This document shows positions 33,107 to 44,609 of a stretch of DNA of 64,000 nucleotides, one piece after another; within the stretch, counting starts at the first letter, position 1, and every line of letters starts with the position of its first letter. This stretch comes from Hexactinellida sp. DTS-2022 (Eukaryota > Porifera > Hexactinellida): assembly GCA_028753945.1 (NCBI GenBank), contig JAPNXP010000002.1, positions 4,836,001 to 4,900,000 of the forward strand. Direction: 5' to 3'. The notes under the pieces were generated by a model. That model saw only the letters and a list, made by a program, of their open reading frames with translations, was not told where the DNA came from and searched no databases. The position numbers were made by a program, and so were the translations under genes.

Positions 33107-35244
33107 TGGATGTTTCATGGGCTGGTTTTAAAAAATCTAATTTTTGTAATAATTATGATCATTCTAATCCAGAATACATTGCGAGTCAAGAAGAAAACGC
33201 TCAATTGATTGTATTCTTATCAGTCCTAGATGCTCCAACTTTTCGTGCACTGGTAAAACCAATTCGAAATATTTCTGTTATGGAGGAAGATCTATTCTCC
33301 ATTCTAGAAAGTACTCAACCCGGACTTTCCAACCCAGTTCTTTTAGATGGATTTAAAGTAATGGTGACTATAAATTGTACAGGAGAATTGATATACATCG
33401 TTAAAGTTGAATTCGACAACACAACTTCCTATGGAAATTCAAAAATATTTTCTTTTTCTTTCATCGAAGACAATCTCAAATTTTGGACTGATCCGAGTCT
33501 GGCAGTTTCCATTCCAGGTTTTATTGATCAGACCTTAAAAGTATATAACATTCAACTTCAGTTGAATAGAGAAGCGGCCGAAGTAGATAGAAGTATTTGG
33601 GAATTACTTGGTCCAGGTGCCCCTTTGAGTTAGAATACACACACGAACATGACCAATGATGATGTTCCTGATCAAGTATCAGAGGATATGTATTATTCAC
33701 AAGATTCTTCGTGCACGGAAAGATCGAAATCAGATGGCGACGACATCATCGATGAATCACAAAATCTTATATTTAATGAAAAAAATGATACTCCAATATC
33801 AGAAGCCATCGATTATTCACCAGCAGACCCTTCCTCATTTCAGGTGACAACCACACAGAGAGGAGGAGTATGTCTAATGGAAGGAAATTTTGTTTATACT
33901 AGACATCGTACCATAAATAATAAAGTACACTGGCAGTGCATACAGAGGGTTATTTGCAAGGCAAGAATTCATACCTGTGGAAATGAAATTGTTGCTCGGA
34001 TGAATGAACATACTCATGAAGCAAACTCAGATGCTTTTCACTGTTCCAAATTGAAAGCTGGAATGAAGCGAAGTGCCTCTCTAACACAAGTAGGGACACA
34101 TACGATACTTACTAACTCTTAGCGAATTAGACCAGGGCTCTGCCGTTAAACTTCCAAAGCTCAACAGCTTAAAACAAACTGTGCGTCGAGCGCGCAAACG
34201 AACGGCTAATGTTCCTCCAGAACCAAATTCACTTAATTGTCTCGAGTTACCATCAAATTATTGTAAAACAGAAAAAAGACAATGCTTCCTTCTTTACGAT
34301 TCAGGAGTAGATTCTGGGAACCAAAGAATTCTGATTTTTGGAACTGAATCAAACTTAGAAATACTTAACACCTCTAGTGTCTCGTTGTCAGATGGCACTT
34401 TAAAAACTGCTCCCAGTTTGTTTACCAATTATACGTAATCCATGGATTAAAAGGAGTAACCAACCCAATGGAAGATGGTCATTTGCTCCCAAGCTTATTT
34501 GTTCTCCTACCTAATAAGTTGCAAGATACTTACCACAAAATGTGGAATCAAGTTAAAATACAGTGTCCTGATGCATGTCCTACCCACCTCATTGTGGATT
34601 TCGAGAAGGCAGCAATAAACGCTTTCGAAAGCCATTTTCCTCAAACTCAGGTAAAGGGATGTTTTTTTCATCTTACACAAAACGTATGGAGAAAAATTCA
34701 AGAACTTGGTCAGAAAAAAAATATCAAGAAGATCCTAGAACGCATTGCAAATACGAATGATTCAGCCTTGGCATTTGCAACATCAACAGATGTACCGGAG
34801 CTCTTTAATCAACTATTTATGGAACTTCCTACAGATGCTTATGATTTAGCCTTATATTTCGAATCCACCTATATTGGCAGACACATATCCGACAGCCCGA
34901 TTGTGATTCCTAGCACTTTCCCATTGAGCATGTGGAATAATCATTTAATGGTACATTACGGCCTTCCTAGAACAAATAACTCTGTTGAAGCTTGGCATAG
35001 ATCATTTGCTACTCACATCTCATGTCATCATCCCTCAATATGGACCTTCTTGAAAGTATTAAAAAAAGAACAGGGCTTAATTGAGGTGAAACACGAATTC
35101 TATTTGACTGGTAGGGAGCCCGCAAAGAGAAAAGTCAATGTTGATCGCGAAAAAGCACTAAAAACTCTAGTTGATGGTTATCTAACTCGTCCAAAAATGG
35201 ATTTTTTGCGGGGAGTTGCCTATCAATTCTCCTTTTCTTCTTAG
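33107..35244 (+). pseudogene. MULE transposase with FLYWCH zinc finger
   Basis: Three frames join end to end. The first (33107-33633) encodes an acidic protein segment ending REAAEVDRSIWELLGPG, family unknown; its upstream residues come from the palindromic repeat. The second (33649-34115) has a FLYWCH-type zinc finger, RGGVCLMEGNFVYTRH then HWQCIQRVICKARI and HTHE. After a frameshift near 34110 the third region starts SELDQGSAVKLPKL and reaches SLSDGTLKTAPSLF (first catalytic D). A second frameshift near 34420 leads to QLYVIHGLKGVTNPMEDGHL, THLIVDFEKAAINAFESHF (second D), GCFFHLTQNVWRKIQELG and NNSVEAWHRSF (catalytic E). This order is the MULE transposase domain (PF10551). All three acidic residues remain. 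The gene is inactive as written because of the two shifts and a stop between the first two parts. It lies within the element 29284-36159. Confidence 0.9.
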
Positions 35245-35792
35245 TTTCATAATAAATTTACTTTATTGATTGATATAATAGCGCATTTGCATATGTCATA
35301 TTCTAATAATAGCGCATTTGCATAAGTCATATTCTATTAAATATTTGCAATGATAAAAAACCTAAGTTTAGTTTATTCCATGACAATAGATGATTTATTT
35401 ACGAGCAATTAGAAAGTAAACACTGGCCTGGAAATAAAATGGAAAATACTTGACTTATCTAGCCGTATTATATAGTAGGCCATGGTACCACTAATAGAGG
35501 TGTAAATTCTGCCACGGTAGCAATTCTGCCATGCAACAGTACCCCAGAAGAAATTTTTGGAATGATATTCGCGCAGTCAAAAAAGATGGGGGGCAATTAA
35601 ACGCCACAAGTAACGCTTCAAAGGGGAGTAGCTAATAATATGTGAAATACCATCTTTTTGTATTACTGAATGGTAAAATTACATGATGTCCAACAAAAAT
35701 ACATTGACAGTTTAAATTAAGACTATTTTTTAAAAGGCTAGCCAAGATCAGAAAAGTTGTCATGGTGTGGCCGCCGAACCCTTCCTTCTGAT
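35245..35792. other. 3' flank of the MULE gene; P-like end motif
   Basis: A 29-bp direct duplication (TAGCGCATTTGCATA.GTCAT) is at 35280-35335. TATATAGTAGGCCATGGTAC at 35471-35490 resembles the right end of the P-like fragment at 48228-48247 and the outer end of the P-like element at 41238. No gene. Confidence 0.4.
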
Positions 35793-35949
35793 CAGGGGCG
35801 GCGGAAGCTCGTGAGAGGTGGGACGGCCTGTATTATGATGATATTGTGAGGATTGCAGAGTAAAAAAACACGCCCGGGAAATTTCAGAGTACCAAAAATA
35901 TCACAGAAAAAGTGGGGCCGCCCCAACCGCCCCTCTTCCGCCAGCCCTG
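35793..35949. mobile_element. hAT MITE, 157 bp, perfect 8-bp duplication
   Basis: The ends are CAGGGGCGGCGGAAGC and, complemented, CAGGGCTGGCGGAAGAGG. CTTCTGAT flanks both sides (35785-35792 and 35950-35957). Inserted inside the MULE. Confidence 0.9.
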
Positions 35950-36036
35950 CTTCTGATATAACACTATACATCACTAATTTGTATTCCAAACCAATGAATA
36001 TCCGGCTGTTGACAAGTACTTGTTTACCACTTTGTC

Positions 36037-36159
36037 ACGAATTATAATGTCACAAATGTAATGTCACGAATTGTATGTGTCACGAATTGTAATGTCACGA
36101 ATTGTATGTGTCACGAATTGTCTGTCACGAATTGTAATGTCACGAATTGTATGTATCCC
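36037..36159 (-). repeat. Right subterminal array of the MULE
   Basis: The complement of the left array: TGTCACGAATTGTAATGTCA and TGTCACGAATTGTATGTG units, one TCTGTCACGAATTG variant and a terminal GTATGTATCCC. The order of variants (…GACAGACAATTCG…GACACATACAATTCG) mirrors that at 29330-29350. Confidence 0.85.
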
Positions 36160-36717
36160 GAAAAATAACTAACATCATTGATTTCATTCTTAAACTAGTC
36201 TATATTCGATGAAAACATATATAGCGTTGCTATGTAATATAAGCCATAGATATATCTAGTAGAAAATCAAGATAACATGAAACACTTTGTTCTACTTCAT
36301 AACTCGTCCAATCAATATGCATTCAACTTGCGTCGCCGAGAAAATCACCAATATTATCTAAATTTATATTATTTATTAGGAATTCAAAAATTTAGGTCAA
36401 TTTTTAGATTGAATTTCACTATTTTTGAGAAAGTGGCCATATAACTTTGCGAAATTATAATAAAGTATGGAAATGCTCTGAACGTTATTTAGGTATATAT
36501 ATAAACTACATCTCCAAGAAATTTCAAGTTGATATGATGAATAATCACGGAGTTCTCTAGCTTCTTCCACTGCCCGTATTAGAAAATACTTTTGCGGAGA
36601 AGAGGGTTTAGAAGGACACAATAGTGGCACAAACCTTCAATACTTCTGACAAAAAATGGTTTGAAGATAATTGAAGCGGTTCATATTCCTCGAAAACGAT
36701 TACTGTTAGTGTTAGCA

Positions 36718-37110
36718 AGTTAGAGTAAGCTCTTGCACAACTCTGATTTTCATGCTCGATGGTTTGTGATGGTCACATAACACCTCAATATATGGGTATG
36801 GGCTCCTTAGCATGGTAACTATTTGGAAAATAGTCCAATTTGTTATTCCAATCATATATGCATGATATATTTATGTGAATAATATAATCGATTAGAGCTA
36901 AGCTCTGCTTTCTCTAGTTTATGAGATACAAAATTGCGAAATCATCAAAATGTGGCACATATCCATGCCCATATATGGTCATTTGAAAAGACGAGCGACT
37001 GAGGGTTACAAAATGTATTAGGGACGCATAGGAAGTCGTGTATTGCGAGCCTTTTCGACTAGTACATTCTAATTCTAAGTGCACGGGAGTCTGAGCAATG
37101 TATTCAGAGG
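36718..37110. repeat. Dispersed repeat, partner of 5530-5960
   Basis: Shared blocks in order include GTCACATAACACC.CAATATATGG, GATTAGAGCTAAGCTCT, CATGCCCATATATGGTCATT and GCATAGGAAGTCGTGTATTG. Confidence 0.6.
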
Positions 37111-37622
37111 GGGTGTGTTATAAATAGGACCCCAAGGATAGATAATGTGCCCTAACTTTGCGAATTTTCTCTTTCTATATGATTTTTTATCAATATTGGT
37201 GTTTTTACCATAGACTATCAAATGGGCCAGGTATATTCAAGGAAAATCACCAAATATCATGTCAGTAACAGCAAACAATCCATCTGAAAGTGCTGAACTC
37301 TGAAAAGTGCGCTCAGCACCCCAAATATCGACTTATAGAGGTCAAATTAGTCTAGATATTATACGTTTGACCTTTGCATATCCTTTGGGGCTTAATCAAG
37401 CGTCTATAGACGAAATATATTTTTTTTGAGATTTTGTTGCCATTGGCAAAATAGTACTCGTAGGTAGCGTTAACAATTTTGTTGAGATTGTACTAAGGTT
37501 ATATGCAAATAGAAAGATTAATTATAATTGGAATGTAGAATAGCTTTCAAATTGTTACAATAGGTAAGCATATTGAGATTCATTGTCTATTAATAAAAGA
37601 TATACCACATAGTGGTTGTCCG
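37111..37622. other. No gene recognised
   Basis: AT-rich, no supported coding stretch. Some similarity to the segment after 5960 suggests the dispersed repeat extends into it. Confidence 0.3.
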
Positions 37623-38588
37623 TGGCGAATCGATCGAGACCGAAAGGCTCGTTGACATTATAATAATAATATTTCATCAATTTAAATTCCGGTCGCATTA
37701 CTCGTATTTTAGAATAATATAAGAGAATGCTAATATAGATTAACGAACCTAAACCGATAAGATCAAACGACTGGATATAAGTTTCGGATCCCTTTTATGA
37801 TGTTGTTAAAGATGTTATCATTGTTTCTCTTCCTCCAACAGCCCTCAGCCAATGTGTTTCCAACAGTTCATCAGGATTAGTAGTTGATCCTCTTCTCATT
37901 CTTTTCTTAACAATGTTCAGGCTACCTTCAATTCCTTGAGTATCTACACCAGTAGTTGGATTCACGAAGTTTTCACTTTGGTTCACAGTGTGATGCGTGT
38001 ACCGGGGAGTATGAGCCAAGATATTGTATGCGGCCAACTCATCTGAGTATACAACGGAGCCAGGTTGGACGTAATGCTGGATAAGGGGTAGCAGAGTTGC
38101 AGCAGATCTATCAGGTACACATAACATAACCATTCGGCCTGAATCTCTCTCGACTATTCCAAAAACCCAAGTACCCACTACTAATCTTCCCCGGTTGTAT
38201 TTACGTTTTCCTAACTTGGATTCATCAATCTCCACGATAATTCCGGGACCACCTAAGGGTTCAGCATCTTGTACAATATCTTCAACACAGATATCCCTCA
38301 TAAATTTCTTCCAATCAACAAAAGTAGCTGGTGCCCACTGCAACTGCATCTCTATAATAGCGTGTGACTGAATATCCTCACGCCAGAGATACATGAATTA
38401 GAGATGAGCGAGAGTTTGGAAGGATGAAAGAAGTAACCAAAACAGATTGAACAGGAAGTCTTGCATGCGCGACATTTCCACTTGTAACCATACTGGAATT
38501 TGTCGTAGGCACCCTCATATATTTCCTCCCCACATTTGCATTTCATTGCACGAGCTAAAAGGCCATAATCCCGTAACCAGTTAATTGT
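37623..38588 (-). mobile_element. Merlin/IS1016-type element, copy 2
   Basis: An inverted counterpart of 27675-28642. The 3' end here keeps CGAGACCGAAAGGCTCGTTG next to GATCGATTCGCC, closer to the mini-hairpin consensus than copy 1. The flanks of the two copies differ immediately outside the block, so the pair arose by transposition or retained duplication of just this block. Confidence 0.75.
37795..38546 (-). pseudogene. Merlin-family transposase, frameshifted copy
   Basis: It reads from the ATG at 38546 through the zinc ribbon (CKCGEEIYEG, WKCRACKTSC). A 7-bp deletion relative to copy 1 (after AAACTCTCGCT, about 38410) then shifts the frame. The remainder (38394-37795) carries the whole DDE core: VEIDESK, VVYSDELAAY and GVDTQGIEGSLNIVKKRM. 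The tryptophan after the second D is Leu here (DELAAY against DEWAAY in copy 1). Only a handful of residues differ between the two copies, so both are fairly young. The deletion makes this copy non-functional, though its ends might still be mobilised. Confidence 0.85.
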
Positions 38589-38990
38589 CTGTTGGTTGTT
38601 TGATGTTTGAAAATACAGGTCAAGAGAAGAAAGTCAGTTGGGAATTTGTAAATTTGTATTATATTATGTGTTAATTTATGACTAAAATATTAATTACAAC
38701 AATTGTCTAGTTATATATCAATTCAAGTGCAAATAGGGTGGGTGAGTACAGAATAGAAAATATATATATATTTATATCATATTATCAGGCTTTCATCTGG
38801 GTGCATTATATCTAAACTTCAAATTTGTTATCGTTCCCAAATCCATTCAGCTTCAGCTAGGTAAATAGGAATTTTAGTATTGTTTATGTAAGAAATATTT
38901 TAATTTGCGAACCCAAAGGTGAGCAAATTTGCAAAGGATATCTGAAATACTGCGTATATCTCAACTGTCTAGAGTAGTTATTTACTTCAG
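38589..38990. other. No gene recognised
   Basis: No supported feature. Short (TA)n tract at about 38757-38775. Confidence 0.3.
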
Positions 38991-39454
38991 TACTGTATTG
39001 TCTCTCTAATAGTCCACCAGTGGGAAAACGACACATGTGGACTATTAGAGACCATGGATTAATAAAGAATTTAGTCTTAATTAAGTAACATCAAAGGTAA
39101 TATAACTAATATACGGTATTGTCAGAGTATTAGTACATTCAAATATAATCTCGCATATATTACATACAGTCGAAATCGGGGTTTTTTGCCACGGATTTTT
39201 TTGCTTATTGGGTTTTTTTGCCTCCTTTTGTCGTGTAAAAATGTGAAATTTTAATGTGTTTTCCATCGGTTTTTTTGCTTATTGGGTTTTTTTGCCTCCT
39301 TTTGTCGTGCATTTGGGGGCAAAAAAACCCGATTTCGACTGTACAATCACTAAATCCATATAAATACGATGAGCAATGTAAATTATATAAGTGGACCAGT
39401 TGAGAACTTGAGTATTAGAAAGTGGACTATTAGAGACAATTAAATGTAATACAG
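38991..39454. mobile_element. pogo/Tigger-like MITE containing another MITE
   Basis: The left end has CTGTATTGTCTCTCTAATAG and TCCACC. The right end, complemented, has CTGTATTACATTTAATTGTC and TCTAATAGTCCAC. Extra GGACTATTAGAGACCATGG is internal. It is interrupted by 39167-39341. Confidence 0.6.
39167..39341. mobile_element. Nested TA-flanked MITE (CAGTCGAAATCGGG ends)
   Basis: The left end is CAGTCGAAATCGGGG and the right end, complemented, is CAGTCGAAATCGGG, then TTTTTTTGCC. TA is on each side. The interior has a direct duplication of TTTTTTGCTTATTGGGTTTT and CCTCCTTTTGTCGTG. Confidence 0.85.
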
Positions 39455-39639
39455 TTGATTCATCTCAAAGTATTGCATGAGAAATGCATTTCTAATTTTT
39501 AATGTACAAGTGTAGCTTACTTAACGCTTCCAAGAGGGTTGAGCACAATATGACAGCGCATACCAATATATGGAATTTGTATATTTTATCCATATGTACG
39601 ATAGTACGCCATTAGCAGCTCCAACAGTTATTAATATGA

Positions 39640-39955
39640 ATTTAGTATATCAACTGTTTAGAGTCATTCTAATAGGTTCAAATCCAAATTTGCAATCAAT
39701 ATGATTGAATTTGACGAACTTATAGCTGATGGTCCATTTCCTGCCCCCTACAGGTGTTGGATTTACGACATTTTGATCTATTCTGACAAGAATATACCAT
39801 ACAATCTTCTAGAGATAATTTATTTCTAAATGACCTTTTATGGGCTTCCAGTCACGTCCACAAATAAATTGGAGTGTTCTGAATAACCTTCCAGAGATTT
39901 GCCACAGTAACTGGCCATATTTAACTTCCTGACTCCTTAATACCTAATGACGTAA
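39640..39955 (+). repeat. Dispersed repeat, partner of 3550-3850
   Basis: Same order of blocks as 3550-3850, with TCAACTGTTTAGAGTCATTC at the start and TTTAACTTCCTGACTCCTTAA at the end. Confidence 0.6.
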
Positions 39956-40066
39956 TTGTCACATTTTGAAAATATAGAATCGACCCAATTAATCATAGCT
40001 CACACGCTATAAGAGAAAGTATAATATAATGTGCATATTTATTGTACCAACATATCCCCACCCATG

Positions 40067-40490
40067 ATGTGCTCCGTTACTAGTAACAGAGTAACGATAA
40101 CTGTAGCGGTAACGGTAACGGTAACGAAAAAATTAACGGTAACGTAAAAGTAACGGTAAATTATAAAGTATCCGTAACGTAAAAGTAACGGTAATGGGTA
40201 TCGGTTACTTTTAACTAGTTATTGTAATCTTTGATCAGTCACTCTTACCATACATTACCGTGACACAGAAACCGTTACTACGTTACACCTATTCCATTGC
40301 CATTACAGTTTACATTAAGATAAACTGTACAGAATAAATATAAAGGATAAAATTAACAAAATTAACGGAGTAACGGTAACGGAAGAAACAAAGTAACGGT
40401 AACGGAACTTAAGGAAGAAATAAAGTAACGGAAGAAAAGAAGTAACGATAACGGAGTAACGGAAGATTTAGTAACGAAGCACATCACTAT
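40067..40490. mobile_element. hAT-like MITE built from TAACGG repeats
   Basis: The left end is ATGATGTGCTCCGTTACT and the right end, complemented, is TAGTGATGTGCTTCGTTACT. The interior is an array of GTAACGGTAACG and AAAGTAACGGTAA units on one strand, with CCGTTAC on the other. The TAGTGATGTGC start is common among hAT elements. A clean 8-bp duplication is not visible. Confidence 0.55.
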
Positions 40491-41237
40491 CCACCAACAC
40501 AAATACGAATATGCTTACTCATTGAAAAAATGACATCACCATGATAATGCACAGAGTCTTTATTATAATCGAGTGTAGTATATAGTATTTGAAACCGATT
40601 TCTGCCAATAACGCAAAACCCTTGTATCACCAGCATTACGTTTCAGATCGTGATCCCGAGAACCTGGGTTTAGAAAACAATACCCAAGACTAAAGATTAA
40701 AAACCCAACTTATTATCCCTACAACACAAACTACCATCATGATCCATCAACAATATGGTACAGTCAGTGGCGTCGAACTTTTCCATTTTTTGGGAAATCA
40801 TGCCGGGGCGGGTTAAGAATTTTAAAAATATCACCTAGAATAAAACTTGCTTCTGAAAATTAATTTTACCTATTGTTAACTTTTTTTCAAAAAGTAGTTT
40901 TTATCTTGATGAAATTTACTATAAATCGGTTACTATTAAACTTTCTGACACAATACATACATTGCATTCTTGCTATAAACATGGCCGATTTAACTGTTCG
41001 AATTAAGTTCGGCCGAACCTAATTAGTTTAGTTCCAGACGAACTAAATGTGTTCATCCGAATCATATAGGTTCGTGCAAAGAAAGGTTCAGAAACCTTTA
41101 CCGCCGGTGAATTTAATTTGTCACCAATTTATTTTAATTAATTACCTATCGAGCAAAGATGATATAGTCGATTTAGAATTTAGTTCAGCCGAACCAAATT
41201 TATTGGGTCCACTCGAATTACCTTAGTTCACCTGTAC
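40491..41237. other. No gene; GTTCGGCCGAAC-type inverted motifs
   Basis: From about 41000 to 41230 the sequence repeats TTCGGCCGAACC, CAGACGAACTAAAT and TTCAGCCGAACCAAAT on both strands, perhaps a decayed foldback. This is the left flank into which the P-like element inserted. Confidence 0.4.
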
Positions 41238-41448
41238 CATAGCCTACTTTAAATACAGCTGGACATGCTGCATAAACATCGAAAAAATAGGAGTCCAGTT
41301 TTATTATCTTCAGTTTAGATCTACTAAGCGTCTTACATTGTATACATTTAACTATTCCCAGGTTTCAATATATGAGGAATCTTTTGCGACTACTTATAAA
41401 GTTCTCAGTAACCTTACTATGTGGTTTAGGCGCCAAATAAATGATGAC
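41238..41448 (+). repeat. Left 211-bp terminal inverted repeat of the P-like element
   Basis: CATAGCCTACTTTAAATACA to GGCGCCAAATAAATGATGAC. Every base I compared is complementary to 44610-44820. The match stops abruptly at both edges. Confidence 0.9.
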
Positions 41449-41847
41449 GTTAGCGTATTTAAAATTGAGCATTTAGTTTGGATCTTTTTGCATAATGTTA
41501 TATGTTATGTATTTTTCTGGTGGACATCTTTGAATTGGTTAATACTCCGCCCAACTTAGCACACTAATTATAGAAGAATCAATGCAACTAGCCATTTTCC
41601 ATAAACCATACAAAATAGGAGTCCAGTATTTTAATTATTATCGAACCACAATTGTCAACTATTTAACTTATCTATTAGTGTATATATGGCATTTTTTGAC
41701 AAGTTTTCATCTTAGTTGGTAAATTTGGTTATACAGTCAATTCCGCTTAATAGAGCCACCGGTTAATAGAGAGGAGTTGACTGTAGTTATTTTCTGAAGC
41801 CCTTTTATTCATCTACGTATATTGATTCTTTTAGCTAGTATATTCTT

Positions 41848-44465
41848 ATGCCTAATAAATGCGCAGTTGTTGGGTGTCGCGTCGGCTTTTGTGGTGGTCC
41901 TAGGAAGCCCTTATTTCACTTCCCAAAGAAAGTTTCTCTACAAGAAAGGTGGATCGTGTTTTTAAACCGAACTAGTTACTCTCCAACTTCTAATTCAACT
42001 ATATGTATAGATCATTTTGAAGGAAAGTATATAGTTCAGCATCCCAACAGACCGCGGCTCGACTATTCACTTGATCCTATTCCTTCTATTCATCCATCAT
42101 CTATCCCCAAGAGTCAAAGGGTGATACCACACAAATCTAGAAAACCTCCTGTAAAAAGAATATATCAAGAAGATGAATTCCTTCTATTTAAAGCTAAATT
42201 CAAATTCAATACTCTGCAAGATATATCCTTATTCCTAACCAATTCAAATGAATACAAAGAATTGAAGATAGACATCAACGAGTCTCATGTTGTAGCTTAC
42301 CGTCTTAACATTCAGTCTGGGATAGTGGTGGTCAAGGAATGCATATACATAGATCGAAATTTTAATCTGCAGCTTAGCTATGATGGGATTCCCCTTCCAC
42401 TCCCACCATACATTAGGCAATCTCCTTTCTGTCAAATTCGATCACTTGACATGCTAACTAACCTCCCCAATTATTGCCTGAATTTTTCTTCTCAGGATTA
42501 TGAAATCAATGTTATAAAAGAGTTAATCAAACTTACATACTACAGTCCTAAAGGGAGACCGAAGTACTCTTCCAGTGTATTACGCTTCGCTTTACTATTG
42601 CGGTACACTTCAAACCCTGGATACAATTTCCTTAAGAAACACTTGCCTCTTCCGAGCGAAACTCTCCTAAAAAGCCTAAAATCAAACTCTATTCAAGGTG
42701 GTAATGCTTTATCAGGATTGAGAGACAATGATCTTATTGGTAGTGATGTTGTTTTGCTACTCGATGAAATGCATCTACAACAACAGGTATTCTTATTTAT
42801 GATACTTATTACCTAATACCTATACAATTTTGAGTTTAACTATATCCTTATATAGGTTCAATTTGATGGCAAAACCATTATTGGATGTGATGGAGAGCTG
42901 GAAATGTATAAGAGCATACTCTGTTTTATGGTAATTTCTCTAAAGAAAATGATCCCGTTTATACTAAAGGCAATACCTATTGTCAAACTATCATCAACCA
43001 TTATTTCTGATGGGATTTTAAACTGCATCACTATCTTAACCCAAGCTAATTTCTATACTCGTGCTGTAATTGCTGATAATCATCGAAGTAATATCAGTGC
43101 ATTCCAACGCCTGCTAAACAATTATTCGATTCAGGAGAAAAGCAATTGTATATTTAATCCAAACGATACTGTTAAACACATTTACCTGATGTTTGACACA
43201 GTACATCTTATTAAAAACATAAGAAATAATTTGTTAGCTTCTCGATATTTTAAAGTTCCTCAGAGTCACCTCTTATCCCATAATTTACCTCATACTTTCC
43301 CGGCTGGTGAAGTTCATTGGTCACGTCTACATTCAATCCATTCACTTGACAACGTACAGTCTGCGCACCTTAGACTAGCTCCAAAAATAAATTACTCAGT
43401 TCTTCATCCTGGCAACAATAAACAATCTGTTCCTTGGCATTAGCTATTTTCGAACCTACCACAACTACGGCACTTCTCCAATACATTCCCAACGATACTG
43501 TCACGCCAGCATTTCTGAAACTTTTCTATTCATGGTGGCTGATAGTAAATGCAAAGGAAAGGTATCATCCTAATCCTGTCGGTAGCTCCTTGATATCGAA
43601 TGACGATAAAATTTATTTTTTACATAAAATGAATGAGTGGCTTATCGAATGGAGAGATACTAAATAGCTTGGTTTAACAAAACAGACATTCAATGCTCTA
43701 ATTTGCACTAATAATGTTATTGCTGACTTGTGTAGTGATTTGCTAGAGAGTGGCTATCAATTTGTTCTAACTGGAAGATTGCAAACAGATCCACTTGAAA
43801 GAAGATTTTCACTGTATCGGCGGATGAGCGGTGGCCGCTTCTTAGTTAGCTTGAAAGAAGTCTTACAACCGGAATCTATTGTCAAGGTGAAAATTTTACT
43901 CAAACAGAATTTAAAAATTGAAGATTTTGCAGTTTTATCTACAGAGAAAGAAACTGAAATCCAACAGTTCGTTGGAGAGTTGAATATGGATAATTTTGAT
44001 CATTTGCAGTTATCTGAAAGTGCAAGGCAAGTGGCTGTTTACATCGCTGGTTATATCACTAAAAAGCTGTTAAAGATTACACACTGTGACAACTGTCTTG
44101 TTCGACTGAAAGAAGATCAAGTTACAAGCCCATATGTTGATACTTTAAACAGAGGTGGACTTAACTTACCATCAATGTCACTCTATTATTACGTCGAAGC
44201 TGCATTTTGTGTAATTGAAGCGAATCAACATGTGATTTGTAGTTCTGGTCTCCCTTTCAAAGTTTTGGCATGTAGAATTTTGGATTCATTGTATTCTGGT
44301 TGGGATTCGGAATTCTCTTGTGTCACTCACAAAGCCCATATTTGCAATATCGTCAATAACAAAGTTGCTAACATTTACTTCTCCAATTTGTCAAAAAAGA
44401 TTAGCCATACACAACGTAAGCACCAAGTTGAAGCTTTCAAGAGTCGTCAACTCCAAAAATTATGA
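41848..44465 (+). pseudogene. THAP-domain P transposase (THAP9-like), one intron, broken
   Basis: The ATG at 41848 starts a THAP zinc finger: C5, C10, W35, then C53 and H56 (ICIDHF), a sequence-specific DNA-binding module. Residues 114-190 are linker. The catalytic domain runs through FLKKHLPLPSETLLKSL and DVVLLLDEMHLQ. A 69-bp GT-AG intron (42787-42855) falls between codons; removing it joins DEMHLQQQ to VQFDGKTIIGCDGELEMYKS in frame. NISAFQRLL, MFDTVHLIKNIRNNLL and a GTP-binding-like insertion follow. At about 43434 a single-base loss shifts the frame (SVPWH stop against LALAIFEPTTTTALLQYI). A TAG interrupts at 43665-43667 before LGLTKQTF. The C-terminal part is otherwise clean: ERRFSLYRRMSGG, VAVYIAGYITKKLL and LNRGGLNLPS, to the stop at 44463. 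It is P superfamily by domain order. As assembled it cannot make a full transposase. Confidence 0.9.
42787..42855 (+). other. 69-bp spliceosomal intron in the P-like transposase
   Basis: CAACAACAG|GTATTCTTA...TTATATAG|GTTCAATTT. Phase 0. It restores the conserved DEMHLQ..(V)(E/Q)(Y/F)DG motif. Short introns with an AT-rich body suit an invertebrate host. Confidence 0.85.
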
Positions 44466-44609
44466 ATATTATAGTATATTTTTAGAAATATACTATCTCA
44501 TAACATTTAGACTGGAATTCATTGTACAGAGTGAATTAACAATATCTCTCTCTCAATTTGTTACTTACAATATATAAACAGTAGTAGTTATTATATTTTA
44601 TTTTTGTAT

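Larger units (their letters stand above)
29284..36159 (+). mobile_element. Mutator-like (MULE) element, about 6.9 kb
   Basis: The left end starts GGGATACATACAATTCGTGA and the right end is its complement, TCACGAATTGTATGTATCCC. Both ends consist of arrays of ACAATTCGTGACATT with the same order of unit variants. The 9 bp outside are AAAAAATAA (29275-29283) and GAAAAATAA (36160-36168), an 8-of-9 match to the 9-bp duplication expected for MULEs. A MULE transposase gene lies inside (33107-35244). Other material has been inserted: a 275-bp palindrome, two hAT-type MITEs, and repeats at 30.2-33.1 kb. An alternative left boundary is 29559, where a second GGGATAC begins. Confidence 0.65.
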
